This document shows, piece after piece, positions 10,361-23,759 of a DNA stretch of 27,137 bases. Positions within the stretch are counted from its first letter, which is position 1; each line of letters starts with the position of its first letter. A program made the translations under genes and the position numbers. Under the pieces are notes generated by a model. The model was not told the origin of the DNA and did no database searches. It worked only from the letters and a program-made list of their open reading frames with translations. The DNA is taken from the NCBI GenBank assembly GCA_009746045.1, contig RPFO01000956.1:1-27137 (forward strand). The letters run 5' to 3'. This DNA comes from Mesostigma viride. Taxonomy: Eukaryota > Streptophyta > Mesostigmatophyceae > Mesostigmatales > Mesostigmataceae.

Positions 10361-13300
10361 GGAGCCTGAATCCTCCTCATTTACTATTCCTTGACATCCA
10401 TGTACGTAGACGGGCCATGATGACACCATGGGAGCCTGAATCCTCATCATTTTTTTTTCTTTGACATCCATGTACATACGTAGGCCAGCCATGATGACAC
10501 CAATGGAGCCTGAATCCTCATCATTAATTACATACATAAATGCCATGATCATCAATGACCCCATGGGAGCCTGAATCCTCATCATTAAATACATAAATGC
10601 CACGGTCCATGTACGTAGACGGGCCATGATGACACCAATGGAGCCTGAATCCTCATCATTAATTACATAAATGCCAACCATGTACATACACGGGCAATGA
10701 TGACACCATGGGAGCCTGAATCCTCATCATTAATTACATAAATGCCAACCATGTACGTAGGCCAGCCATGATGACACTATGGGAGCCTGAATCCTCATCA
10801 TTAATTTCATACATGCCAACAACACGTAGACGGGCCATAATGACACCACGGGAGCCTGAATCCTCATCATTTTTTTTTCTTTGACATCCATGTACGTAGG
10901 CCAGCCATGATGACACCATGGGAGCCTGAATCCTCATCATTTTTTTTCTGAGACATCCATGTACGTAGGCCAGCCATGATGACACCATGGGAGCCTGAAT
11001 CCTCATCATTAAATACATACATGCCATCCATGTACGTAGACAGGCCATGATGACACCATGGGAGCCTGAATCCTCATCATTTACTATTCCTTGACATCCA
11101 TGTACGTAGACGGGCCATGATGACACCATGGGAGCCTGAATCCTCATCATTTTTTTTTCTTTGACATCCATGTACATACGTAGGCCAGCCATGATGACAC
11201 CAATGGAGCCTGAATTCTCATCATTAATTACATACATGCCATCCATGTACGTAGACAGGCCATGACATCTGACACCATGGGAGCCTGAATCCTCATCATT
11301 TACTATTCCTTGACATCCATGTACGTAGACGGGCCATGATGACACCATGGGAGCCTGAATCCTCATCATTTTTTTTTCTTTGACATCCATGTACATACGT
11401 AGGCCAGCCATGATGACACCAATGGAGCCTGAATCCTCATCATTAATTACATACATAAATGCCAACCATGTACATACACGGGCAATGATGACACCAATGG
11501 AGCCTGAATCCTCATCATTAATTACATAAATGGCAACCATGTACATACACGGGCAATGATGACACCATGGGAGCCTGAATCCTCATCATTTTTTTTTTCT
11601 TTGACATCCATGTACATACGTAGGCCAGCCATGATGACACCAATGGAGCCTGAATCCTCATCATTAATTACATACATGCCATCCATGTACGTAGACAAGC
11701 CATGATGACCCCATGGGAGCCTGAATCCTCATCATTAATTACATACATGCCATCCATGTACGTAGACAGGCCATGATGACACCATGGGAGCCTGAATCCT
11801 CATCATTTACTATTCCTTGACATCCATGTACGTAGGCCAGCCATGGAGACACCATGGGAGCCTGAATCCTCCTCATTAATTACATAAATGCCAACCATGT
11901 ACGTAGACAAGCCATGATGACCCCATGGGAGCCTGAATCCTCATCATTAATTACATAAATGCCATCCATGTACGTAGACGGGCCATGATGACACCATGGG
12001 AGCCTGAATCCTCATCATTTACTATTCCTTGACATCCATGTACGTAGGCCAGCCATGGAGACACCATGGGAGCCTGAATCCTCCTCATTAATTACATAAA
12101 TGCCAACCATGTACGTAGACAAGCCATGATGACCCCATGGGAGCCTGAATCCTCATCATTAATTACATAAATGCCATCCATGTAAGTAGACGGGCCATGA
12201 TGACACCATGGGAGCCTGAATCCTCCTCATTAATTACATAAATGCCAACCATGTACGTAGACAAGCCATGATGACACCATGGGAGCCTGAATCCTCATCA
12301 TTAATTACATAAATGCCATCCATGTACGTAGACGGGCCATGATGACACCATGGGAGCCTGAATCCTCATCATTAATTACATAAATGCCATTCATGTACGT
12401 AGGCCAGCCATGGAGACACCATGGGAGCCTGAATCCTCATCATTAATTACATACATGCCAACAATGTAGGTAGACAAGCCATGATGACACCATGGGAGCC
12501 TGAATCCTCATCATTTATTTTATGAGACATCCATGTACGTAGGCCAGCCATGATGACACCATGGGAGCCTGAATCCTCATCATTTCTTTTTCTTTGACAT
12601 CCATGTACGTAGGCCAGCCATGATGACACCATGGGAGCCTGAATCCTCCTCATTAATTACATACATGCCATCCATGTACGTACACGGGCCATGATGACAC
12701 CATGGGAGCCTGAATCCTCATCATTTACTATTCCTTGACATCCATGTACGTAGGCCAGCCATGGAGACACCATGGGAGCCTGAATCCTCATCATTAATTA
12801 CATAAATGCCAACCATGTACGTAGACAAGCCATGATGACACCATGGGAGCCTGAATCCTCCTCATTAATTACATAAATGCCAACCATGTACGTAGACAAG
12901 CCATGATGACACCATGGGAGCCTGAATCCTCATCATTAATTACATACATGCCATCCATGTACGTAGACAGGCCATGATGACACCATGGGAGCCTGAATCC
13001 TCATCATTTACTATTCCTTGACATCCATGTACGTAGGCCAGCCATGGAGACACCATGGGAGCCTGAATCCTCCTCATTAATTACATAAATGCCAACCATG
13101 TACGTAGACAAGCCATGATGACCCCATGGGAGCCTGAATCCTCATCATTAATTACATAAATGCCATCCATGTACGTAGACGGGCCATGATGACACCATGG
13201 GAGCCTGAATCCTTATCATTTACTATTCCTTGACATCCATGTACGTAGGCCAGCCATGGAGACACCATGGGAGCCTGAATCCTCATCATTAATTACATAA

Positions 13301-14700
13301 ATGCCAACCATGTACGTAGACAAGCCATGATGACACCATGGGAGCCTGAATCCTCCTCATTAATTACATAAATGCCAACCATGTACGTAGACAAGCCATG
13401 ATGACACCATGGGAGCCTGAATCCTCATCATTAATTACATACATGCCATCCATGTACGTAGACAGGCCATGATGACACCATGGGAGCCTGAATCCTCATC
13501 ATTTACTATTCCTTGACATCCATGTACGTAGGCCAGCCATGGAGACACCATGGGAGCCTGAATCCTCCTCATTAATTACATAAATGCCAACCATGTACGT
13601 AGACAAGCCATGATGACACCATGGGAGCCTGAATCCTCATCATTTACTATTCCTTGACATCCATGTACGTAGGCCAGCCATGATGACACCAATGGAGCCT
13701 GAATCCTCCTCGTTAATTACATAAATGCCAACCATGTACGTAGACAAGCCATGATGACCCCATGGGAGCCTGAATCCTCATCATTTACTATTCCTTGACA
13801 TCCATGTACGTAGACGGGCCATGATGACACCATGGGAGCCTGAATCCTCATCATTTACTATTCCTTGACATCCATGTACGTAGGCCAGCCATGATGACAC
13901 CAATGGAGCCTGAATCCTCTTCATTTTCTTAATGAGAGGATTCAGGTTACATAAATGCCAACCATGTAGGTAGACAAGCCATGATGACACCATGGGAGCC
14001 TGAATCCTCATCATTTACTATTCCTTGACATCCATGTACGTAGGCCAGCCATGGAGACACCATGGGAGCCTGAATCCTCCTCATTAATTACATAAATGCC
14101 AACCATGTACGTAGACAAGCCATGATGACCCCATGGGAGCCTGAATCCTCATCATTAATTACATAAATGCCATCCATGTAAGTAGACGGGCCATGATGAC
14201 ACCATGGGAGCCTGAATCCTCCTCATTAATTACATAAATGCCAACCATGTACGTAGACAAGCCATGATGACACCATGGGAGCCTGAATCCTCATCATTAA
14301 TTACATAAATGCCATCCATGTACGTAGACGGGCCATGATGACACCATGGGAGCCTGAATCCTCATCATTAATTACATAAATGCCATTCATGTACGTAGGC
14401 CAGCCATGGAGACACCATGGGAGCCTGAATCCTCATCATTAATTACATACATGCCAACAATGTAGGTAGACAAGCCATGATGACACCATGGGAGCCTGAA
14501 TCCTCATCATTTATTTTATGAGACATCCATGTACGTAGGCCAGCCATGATGACACCATGGGAGCCTGAATCCTCATCATTTCTTTTTCTTTGACATCCAT
14601 GTACGTAGGCCAGCCATGATGACACCATGGGAGCCTGAATCCTCCTCATTAATTACATACATGCCATCCATGTACGTACACGGGCCATGATGACACCATG
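10361..14700 (+). repeat. Higher-order repeat unit of 4,340 bp, copy 2
   Basis: Adjacent direct copy of the preceding unit. Matching stops at about 14738, where the monomer order changes. Sub-blocks of it recur later: an 813-bp signature block found at 6394, 10734, 16062 and 20528 marks four rounds of amplification, the last two in rearranged context. Confidence 0.85.
13909..13946. repeat. Foldback variant monomer, copy 2
   Basis: Identical 12-bp stem and loop, exactly 4,340 bp after the first, as expected for the higher-order duplication. Confidence 0.85.
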
Positions 14701-17038
14701 GGAGCCTGAATCCTCCTCATTTACTATTCCTTGACATCCATGTACGTAGGCCAGCCATGGACACCATGGGAGCCTGAATCCTCATCATTAATTACATAAA
14801 TGCCAACCATGTACGTAGACAAGCCATGATGACACCATGGGAGCCTGAATCCTCCTCATTAATTACATAAATGCCAACCATGTACGTAGACAAGCCATGA
14901 TGACACCATGGGAGCCTGAATCCTCATCATTAATTACATACATGCCATCCATGTACGTAGACAGGCCATGATGACACCATGGGAGCCTGAATCCTCATCA
15001 TTTACTATTCCTTGACATCCATGTACGTAGGCCAGCCATGGAGACACCATGGGAGCCTGAATCCTCCTCATTAATTACATAAATGCCAACCATGTACGTA
15101 GACAAGCCATGATGACCCCATGGGAGCCTGAATCCTCATCATTAATTACATAAATGCCATCCATGTACGTAGACGGGCCATGATGACACCACGGGAGCCT
15201 GAATCCTCATCATTTACTATTCCTTGACATCCATGTACGTAGGCCAGCCATGGAGACACCATGGGAGCCTGAATCCTCCTCATTAATTACATAAATGCCA
15301 ACCATGTACGTAGACAAGCCATGATGACCCCATGGGAGCCTGAATCCTCATCATTAATTACATAAATGCCATCCATGTAAGTAGACGGGCCATGATGACA
15401 CCATGGGAGCCTGAATCCTCCTCATTAATTTCATACATGCCAACAACACGTAGACGGGCCATAATGACACCACGGGAGCCTGAATCCTGATCATTTTTTT
15501 TTCTTTGACATCCATGTACGTAGGCCAGCCATGATGACACCATGGGAGCCTGAATCCTCATCATTTTTTTTCTGAGACATCCATGTACGTAGGCCAGCCA
15601 TGATGACACCATGGGAGCCTGAATCCTCATCATTAAATACATACATGCCATCCATGTACGTAGACAGGCCATGACATCTGACACCATGGGAGCCTGAATC
15701 CTCATCATTTACTATTCCTTGACATCCATGTACGTAGACGGGCCATGATGACACCATGGGAGCCTGAATCCTCATCATTTTTTTTTCTTTGACATCCATG
15801 TACATACGTAGGCCAGCCATGATGACACCAATGGAGCCTGAATCCTCATCATTAATTACATACATAAATGCCATGATCATCAATGACCCCATGGGAGCCT
15901 GAATCCTCATCATTAAATACATAAATGCCACGGTCCATGTACGTAGACGGGCCATGATGACACCAATGGAGCCTGAATCCTCATCATTAATTACATAAAT
16001 GCCAACCATGTACATACACGGGCAATGATGACACCATGGGAGCCTGAATCCTCATCATTAATTACATAAATGCCAACCATGTACGTAGGCCAGCCATGAT
16101 GACACTATGGGAGCCTGAATCCTCATCATTAATTTCATACATGCCAACAACACGTAGACGGGCCATAATGACACCACGGGAGCCTGAATCCTCATCATTT
16201 TTTTTTCTTTGACATCCATGTACGTAGGCCAGCCATGATGACACCATGGGAGCCTGAATCCTCATCATTTTTTTTCTGAGACATCCATGTACGTAGGCCA
16301 GCCATGATGACACCATGGGAGCCTGAATCCTCATCATTAAATACATACATGCCATCCATGTACGTAGACAGGCCATGATGACACCATGGGAGCCTGAATC
16401 CTCATCATTTACTATTCCTTGACATCCATGTACGTAGACGGGCCATGATGACACCATGGGAGCCTGAATCCTCATCATTTTTTTTTCTTTGACATCCATG
16501 TACATACGTAGGCCAGCCATGATGACACCAATGGAGCCTGAATTCTCATCATTAATTACATACATGCCATCCATGTACGTAGACAGGCCATGACATCTGA
16601 CACCATGGGAGCCTGAATCCTCATCATTTACTATTCCTTGACATCCATGTACGTAGACGGGCCATGATGACACCATGGGAGCCTGAATCCTCATCATTTT
16701 TTTTTCTTTGACATCCATGTACATACGTAGGCCAGCCATGATGACACCAATGGAGCCTGAATCCTCATCATTAATTACATACATAAATGCCAACCATGTA
16801 CATACACGGGCAATGATGACACCAATGGAGCCTGAATCCTCATCATTAATTACATAAATGCCAACCATGTACATACACGGGCAATGATGACACCATGGGA
16901 GCCTGAATCCTCATCATTTTTTTTTTCTTTGACATCCATGTACATACGTAGGCCAGCCATGATGACACCAATGGAGCCTGAATCCTCATCATTAATTACA
17001 TACATGCCATCCATGTACGTACCTGTCCGATACCAGCA

Positions 17039-17637
17039 TGTCAAAAATCCTAATAATGCGTCAATGAATGAGCTCAAATGTTGCGGCACAACTCATTTCA
17101 TTAATACAATAAAAGACGCATATATAGAATTTAAGGACCGTGACCGGTGTCCATTGCCAAGCCACAAGGCAACTGGCCCACCATCAGGTAACGTGAAAAG
17201 GTGCACGCCGACCTCTTAAACAATGTCCAATGTCGGCTGCACACATTATCCCTACGTTAACTTAACACATAAAGTGTCTCCACTTGCACAACTGGCACAC
17301 AAAATCCACTAGGCAATGATGCGAATATTCGGCACCAATATTCGACCCCACTATTGCGCGGCGCTAGGAGTTAGCCACCGCCAAATGGTACGAGATACTC
17401 ACGCCCTACAAGCCGTACCATGCAACCACAAGGTAGAGCCGAATTAATCCTAACTTCGGCACCTAATATCTTTGTGCATACTCAACTGTCCGTCATAAGA
17501 AAAGTACCGCCGGAAAGAACACGGCAAGCCCTACTCAGCCCTAATAATATCCTTGGCCAGAAAATACAGAAGATTGGCCACAACATAACATAGGCTGGCA
17601 AACGGGCACATCCAGGGTTTATACTAAAACCCTGACA
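17039..17637 (-). repeat. LTR (downstream LTR of the minus-strand element)
   Basis: 599 bp with TGTCA...TGACA ends. It contains a TATA-like element (tctatatatgcg on the minus strand, about 17128-17117) about 80 bp from the end that would face the primer-binding site, as expected for the U3/R promoter region. Confidence 0.88.
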
Positions 17638-19051
17638 CCCCCCTTGCACGTTGCCAGTGCAGGGTCCAATGAACGTCAAGTCCCCCCTCAACTAGGGTAG
17701 GGCTTGCCGGGTACAACATACCCCAGCAACCCCCCCTTACCCGGGAAGCCCCTCCCAAGGAACCATCCAGCAACACATTCACTGAAAAAATGCCATCCTG
17801 GTCATAACAACAAAGGTGCTACATGCCTGCGTCTCTTCCAAAATACATCCAGGCGTCCCTAGAGGTATAAACTGACAGCCCCAGCGTCCCAGGTCTGATG
17901 CAGAAACACAGCAATAAGTCACAACAACTACACTTGCCAGGAATAGCACACATGGGCAAACACTGCCCCATCAGGCTACCAATAGCCCTAAAATGGACCA
18001 CCACGGTCCCAAGGCCTCCACGGCCCCACGCTGGCACGCCGTCGTGCCAACAAACTCCCGGGAGTGATCAGGTCCCGAGCATGGAAAGTCAACCAAGAAC
18101 TTCCCCCAGAGCGCTCCCATAACAGGTTGGACTGATCCCAACCTCCAGACTGGCCAAAACACTAGGCTGCACATGCTAGTTTGCCTCGTCCATTCAAAAA
18201 CACAGCTGACCACCAAGTTTGCATGCAAAGCAGGCGCGTACATCCCAAAGTAGGTCAATACAGACCACAGGCCACGTTAGGCCCCACAAATGTCGTCGCG
18301 AGCCAGTCTCATGTCAACACACCCCCCCCTCAAGAAATAAGTGGGGGCAAATATTTTTGTCAGCTTTAAAATGTCACAAGCTCCCTTGGCTTAGAGCTTC
18401 TAAAATAACATGCAGCTCACTGGTACTCCTGACCAGCTTCAAAATCAAAAACCCACTGGCATAGCCAGCTTCAAAAGAGAGACCATGCTGGCACTCCTGG
18501 CCAACATCTTCATCGCCAACAAAAAGCCGGTAGGCAGGCAGTCCTCGTCGACAAAAAATGCTGGAAATTCCGCAGGCTGCGCCACCAAAAATGGCGATAA
18601 TCCGTTGCGCTGGTTGCTCGCAAAATTCCAGCCGACGTCCGCTCCGAGCCACATGTTGATGCGCAGGTCACTGGTACAGAAAAAGAGAAAAAAGTCTGCA
18701 CCCAGCTGGAACCAGAGCCTTGACCTCGCCATGCGGGGCTCAACGCCAGGCGGCGCCAGCCCACAGCAAACCCGAAACATGAAAGTTCCGCTGGCTTTGA
18801 CACATATAACAACTCGCCTGCGTGGCTGCGCTGGCCCAGGCCTGTCGACCCATGAAATTTCTGCCCGTTCCGCCGAACTTCAAATTCAAAATGCTGCGAC
18901 GTATGAATCCTCACGACATTGCTCACGAAATTACGTAACAACGCTGCCGCCATCAATTATATGCGCCGGCAGGGTAAAATGGCTTCATCATGGTCACAAG
19001 AATGTCGTTCAAAGTCGTCTCAAAGGTGGGGAACTTTCCCTCCCGATACCA
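17638..19051 (-). other. Internal region of the LTR element, without recognisable coding capacity
   Basis: The minus strand has open frames of only 95-148 codons (for example 18510-18956 and 18445-18780) with no retroviral motif. The plus strand has a 218-codon frame (18410-19066) that is antisense to the element and runs into the LTR, so it is probably chance. A second polypurine-like string, ttgaggggggggtgtgttg on the minus strand at about 18337-18319, resembles the 3' end of copia-type elements and may be a remnant of a parent element. Confidence 0.6.
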
Positions 19052-19650
19052 TGTCAAAAATCCTAATAATGCGTCAATGAATGAGCTCAAATGTTGCGGC
19101 ACAACTCATTTCATTAATACAATAAAAGACGCATATATAGAATTTAAGGACCGTGACCGGTGTCCATTGCCAAGCCACAAGGCAACTGGCCCACCATCAG
19201 GTAACGTGAAAAGGTGCACGCCGACCTCTTAAACAATGTCCAATGTCGGCTGCACACATTATCCCTACGTTAACTTAACACATAAAGTGTCTCCACTTGC
19301 ACAACTGGCACACAAAATCCACTAGGCAATGATGCGAATATTCGGCACCAATATTCGACCCCACTATTGCGCGGCGCTAGGAGTTAGCCACCGCCAAATG
19401 GTACGAGATACTCACGCCCTACAAGCCGTACCATGCAACCACAAGGTAGAGCCGAATTAATCCTAACTTCGGCACCTAATATCTTTGTGCATACTCAACT
19501 GTCCGTCATAAGAAAAGTACCGCCGGAAAGAACACGGCAAGCCCTACTCAGCCCTAATAATATCCTTGGCCAGAAAATACAGAAGATTGGCCACAACATA
19601 ACATAGGCTGGCAAACGGGCACATCCAGGGTTTATACTAAAACCCTGACA
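19052..19650 (-). repeat. LTR (upstream, promoter-bearing LTR of the minus-strand element)
   Basis: Same 599-bp sequence, offset 2,013 bp from the other copy. The TATA-like element is at about 19141-19130. It is followed on the minus strand at once by the primer-binding site. It ends at the plus-strand side directly against a satellite monomer (tgatgacacc). Confidence 0.88.
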
Positions 19651-22600
19651 TGATGACACCATGGGAGCCTGAATCCTCATCATTAATTACATACATGCCA
19701 TCCATGTACGTAGACAGGCCATGATGACACCATGGGAGCCTGAATCCTCATCATTTACTATTCCTTGACATCCATGTACGTAGGCCAGCCATGGAGACAC
19801 CATGGGAGCCTGAATCCTCCTCATTAATTACATAAATGCCAACCATGTACGTAGACAAGCCATGATGACCCCATGGGAGCCTGAATCCTCATCATTAATT
19901 ACATAAATGCCATCCATGTACGTAGACGGGCCATGATGACACCATGGGAGCCTGAATCCTCCTCATTAATTACATAAATGCCAACCATGTACGTAGACAA
20001 GCCATGATGACACCATGGGAGCCTGAATCCTCATCATTTACTATTCCTTGACATCCATGTACGTAGGCCAGCCATGATGACACCAATGGAGCCTGAATCC
20101 TCCTCGTTAATTACATAAATGCCAACCATGTACGTAGACAAGCCATGATGACCCCATGGGAGCCTGAATCCTCATCATTTACTATTCCTTGACATCCATG
20201 TACGTAGACGGGCCATGATGACACCATGGGAGCCTGAATCCTCATCATTTACTATTCCTTGACATCCATGTACGTAGGCCAGCCATGATGACACCAATGG
20301 AGCCTGAATCCTCATCATTAATTACATACATAAATGCCATGATCATCAATGACCCCATGGGAGCCTGAATCCTCATCATTAAATACATAAATGCCACGGT
20401 CCATGTACGTAGACGGGCCATGATGACACCAATGGAGCCTGAATCCTCATCATTAATTACATAAATGCCAACCATGTACATACACGGGCAATGATGACAC
20501 CATGGGAGCCTGAATCCTCATCATTAATTACATAAATGCCAACCATGTACGTAGGCCAGCCATGATGACACTATGGGAGCCTGAATCCTCATCATTAATT
20601 TCATACATGCCAACAACACGTAGACGGGCCATAATGACACCACGGGAGCCTGAATCCTCATCATTTTTTTTTCTTTGACATCCATGTACGTAGGCCAGCC
20701 ATGATGACACCATGGGAGCCTGAATCCTCATCATTTTTTTTCTGAGACATCCATGTACGTAGGCCAGCCATGATGACACCATGGGAGCCTGAATCCTCAT
20801 CATTAAATACATACATGCCATCCATGTACGTAGACAGGCCATGATGACACCATGGGAGCCTGAATCCTCATCATTTACTATTCCTTGACATCCATGTACG
20901 TAGACGGGCCATGATGACACCATGGGAGCCTGAATCCTCATCATTTTTTTTTCTTTGACATCCATGTACATACGTAGGCCAGCCATGATGACACCAATGG
21001 AGCCTGAATTCTCATCATTAATTACATACATGCCATCCATGTACGTAGACAGGCCATGACATCTGACACCATGGGAGCCTGAATCCTCATCATTTACTAT
21101 TCCTTGACATCCATGTACGTAGACGGGCCATGATGACACCATGGGAGCCTGAATCCTCATCATTTTTTTTTCTTTGACATCCATGTACATACGTAGGCCA
21201 GCCATGATGACACCAATGGAGCCTGAATCCTCATCATTAATTACATACATAAATGCCAACCATGTACATACACGGGCAATGATGACACCAATGGAGCCTG
21301 AATCCTCATCATTAATTACATAAATGCCAACCATGTACATACACGGGCAATGATGACACCATGGGAGCCTGAATCCTCATCATTTTTTTTTTCTTTGACA
21401 TCCATGTACATACGTAGGCCAGCCATGATGACACCAATGGAGCCTGAATCCTCATCATTAATTACATACATGCCATCCATGTACGTAGACAAGCCATGAT
21501 GACACCATGGGAGCCTGAATCCTCATCATTAATTACATACATGCCATCCATGTACGTAGACAGGCCATGATGACACCATGGGAGCCTGAATCCTCATCAT
21601 TTACTATTCCTTGACATCCATGTACGTAGGCCAGCCATGGAGACACCATGGGAGCCTGAATCCTCCTCATTAATTACATAAATGCCAACCATGTACGTAG
21701 ACAAGCCATGATGACCCCATGGGAGCCTGAATCCTCATCATTAATTACATAAATGCCATCCATGTACGTAGACGGGCCATGATGACACCATGGGAGCCTG
21801 AATCCTCCTCATTAATTACATAAATGCCAACCATGTACGTAGACAAGCCATGATGACACCATGGGAGCCTGAATCCTCATCATTTACTATTCCTTGACAT
21901 CCATGTACGTAGGCCAGCCATGATGACACCAATGGAGCCTGAATCCTCCTCGTTAATTACATAAATGCCAACCATGTAAGTAGACAAGCCATGATGACCC
22001 CATGGGAGCCTGAATCCTCATCATTTACTATTCCTTGACATCCATGTACGTAGACGGGCCATGATGACACCATGGGAGCCTGAATCCTCATCATTTACTA
22101 TTCCTTGACATCCATGTACGTAGGCCAGCCATGATGACACCAATGGAGCCTGAATCCTCTTCATTTTCTTAATGAGAGGATTCAGGTTACATAAATGCCA
22201 ACCATGTAGGTAGACAAGCCATGATGACACCATGGGAGCCTGAATCCTCATCATTAAATACATAAATGCCATCCATGTACGTAGGCCAGCCATGGAGACA
22301 CCATGGGAGCCTGAATCCTCCTCATTAATTACATAAATGCCAACCATGTACGTAGACAAGCCATGATGACACCATGGGAGCCTGAATCCTCATCATTTAC
22401 TATTCCTTGACATCCATGTACGTAGGCCAGCCATGATGACACCAATGGAGCCTGAATCCTCCTCGTTAATTACATAAATGCCAACCATGTACGTAGACAA
22501 GCCATGATGACCCCATGGGAGCCTGAATCCTCATCATTTACTATTCCTTGACATCCATGTACGTAGACGGGCCATGATGACACCATGGGAGCCTGAATCC

Positions 22601-23757
22601 TCTTCATTAATTACATAAATGCCAACCATGTACGTAGACGGGCCATGATGACACCATGGGAGCCTGAATCCTCATCATTTTTTTTATGAAACATCCATGT
22701 ACGTAGGCCAGCCATGATGACACCATGGGAGCCTGAATCCTCATCATTTTTTTTTCTTTGACATCCATGTACGTAGACGGGCCATGATGACACCATGGGA
22801 GCCTGAATCCTCATCATTAATTACATACATGCCATCCATGTACGTACACGGGCCATGATGACACCATGGGAGCCTGAATCCTCATCATTTACTATTCCTT
22901 GACATCCATGTACGTAGGCCAGCCATGGAGACACCATGGGAGCCTGAATCCTCCTCGTTAATTACATAAATGCCAACCATGTACGTAGACAAGCCATGAT
23001 GACCCCATGGGAGCCTGAATCCTCATCATTAATTACATAAATGCCATTCATGTACGTAGGCCAGCCATGGAGACACCATGGGAGCCTGAATCCTCATCAT
23101 TAATTACATACATGCCAACAATGTAGGTAGACAAGCCATGATGACACCATGGGAGCCTGAATCCTCATCATTTATTTTATGAGACATCCATGTACGTAGG
23201 CCAGCCATGATGACACCATGGGAGCCTGAATCCTCATCATTTCTTTTTCTTTGACATCCATGTACGTAGGCCAGCCATGATGACACCATGGGAGCCTGAA
23301 TCCTCCTCATTAATTACATACATGCCATCCATGTACGTACACGGGCCATGATGACACCATGGGAGCCTGAATCCTCCTCATTTACTATTCCTTGACATCC
23401 ATGTACGTAGGCCAGCCATGGAGACACCATGGGAGCCTGAATCCTCATCATTAATTACATAAATGCCAACCATGTACGTAGACAAGCCATGATGACACCA
23501 TGGGAGCCTGAATCCTCCTCATTAATTACATAAATGCCAACCATGTACGTAGACAAGCCATGATGACACCATGGGAGCCTGAATCCTCATCATTAATTAC
23601 ATACATGCCATCCATGTACGTAGACAGGCCATGATGACACCATGGGAGCCTGAATCCTCATCATTTACTATTCCTTGACATCCATGTACGTAGGCCAGCC
23701 ATGGAGACACCATGGGAGCCTGAATCCTCATCATTAAATACATAAATGCCATCCATG
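19651..23757 (+). repeat. Satellite array, second forward segment
   Basis: Same monomers and orientation as before the retrotransposon. It contains the fourth 813-bp signature block (20528-21340) and the third foldback monomer. The site at about 21477-21510 provides an uninterrupted version of the monomer into which the retrotransposon inserted elsewhere. Confidence 0.95.
22149..22186. repeat. Foldback variant monomer, copy 3
   Basis: Same micro-inverted monomer beyond the retrotransposon. It shows that the segment around 21880-22250 derives from the same higher-order unit. Confidence 0.85.
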
Positions 23758-23759
23758 TA

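Larger units (their letters stand above)
5413..17021 (+). repeat. Satellite array, head-to-tail monomers of about 70 bp (first segment)
   Basis: Every monomer carries the core gggagcctgaatcctc(a/c)tcatt preceded by gacaccat, and usually catgtacgta(g) about 20 bp before that. The 5' part of the monomer falls into types: attacataaatgcca(a/t)cc, tactattccttgacatcc, a T-run type ending tctttgacatcc, and a type with t(g)agacatcc. Diagnostic positions also vary: tgatgacacc, tggagacacc, tgatgacccc and caatgg in place of catggg. Because about 70 bp is not a multiple of three, protein frames rotate from monomer to monomer; open frames of up to 270 codons here repeat only a few peptide phrases and are not genes. 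Confidence 0.97.
17039..19650 (-). mobile_element. Non-autonomous LTR retrotransposon nested in the satellite
   Basis: Two 599-bp direct repeats (17039-17637 and 19052-19650) flank 1,414 bp. Each repeat begins TGTCA and ends TGACA. The element reads on the minus strand: just inside the upstream LTR (19051 downward) lies tggtatcgggagg, a primer-binding site that would pair with a tRNA 3' end of ...GAUACCA, as in initiator methionine tRNAs. Just before the other LTR is a polypurine tract aagggggg (17643-17638 plus the two A's before it). I see no gag zinc knuckle, protease, integrase, reverse transcriptase or RNase H motif, so mobilisation would need another element's proteins. The two LTRs look identical by eye, which indicates a recent insertion. 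There is no clean target-site duplication. Confidence 0.9.

Noticed and set aside
17022-17038. Target-site duplication for the LTR element
   Set aside because: The bases beside the two LTRs (cagca on the left, tgatg on the right) do not match, and comparison with the uninterrupted monomer shows replacement rather than duplication.
18410-19066. 218-codon plus-strand frame in the retrotransposon
   Set aside because: It is antisense to the element as oriented by primer-binding site and polypurine tract, runs into the LTR, and shows no recognisable domain.
5413-23757. CRISPR-like look: conserved core with variable intervening parts
   Set aside because: The intervening parts are themselves a few recurring types rather than unique spacers, there are no cas genes, and the setting is eukaryotic satellite DNA.
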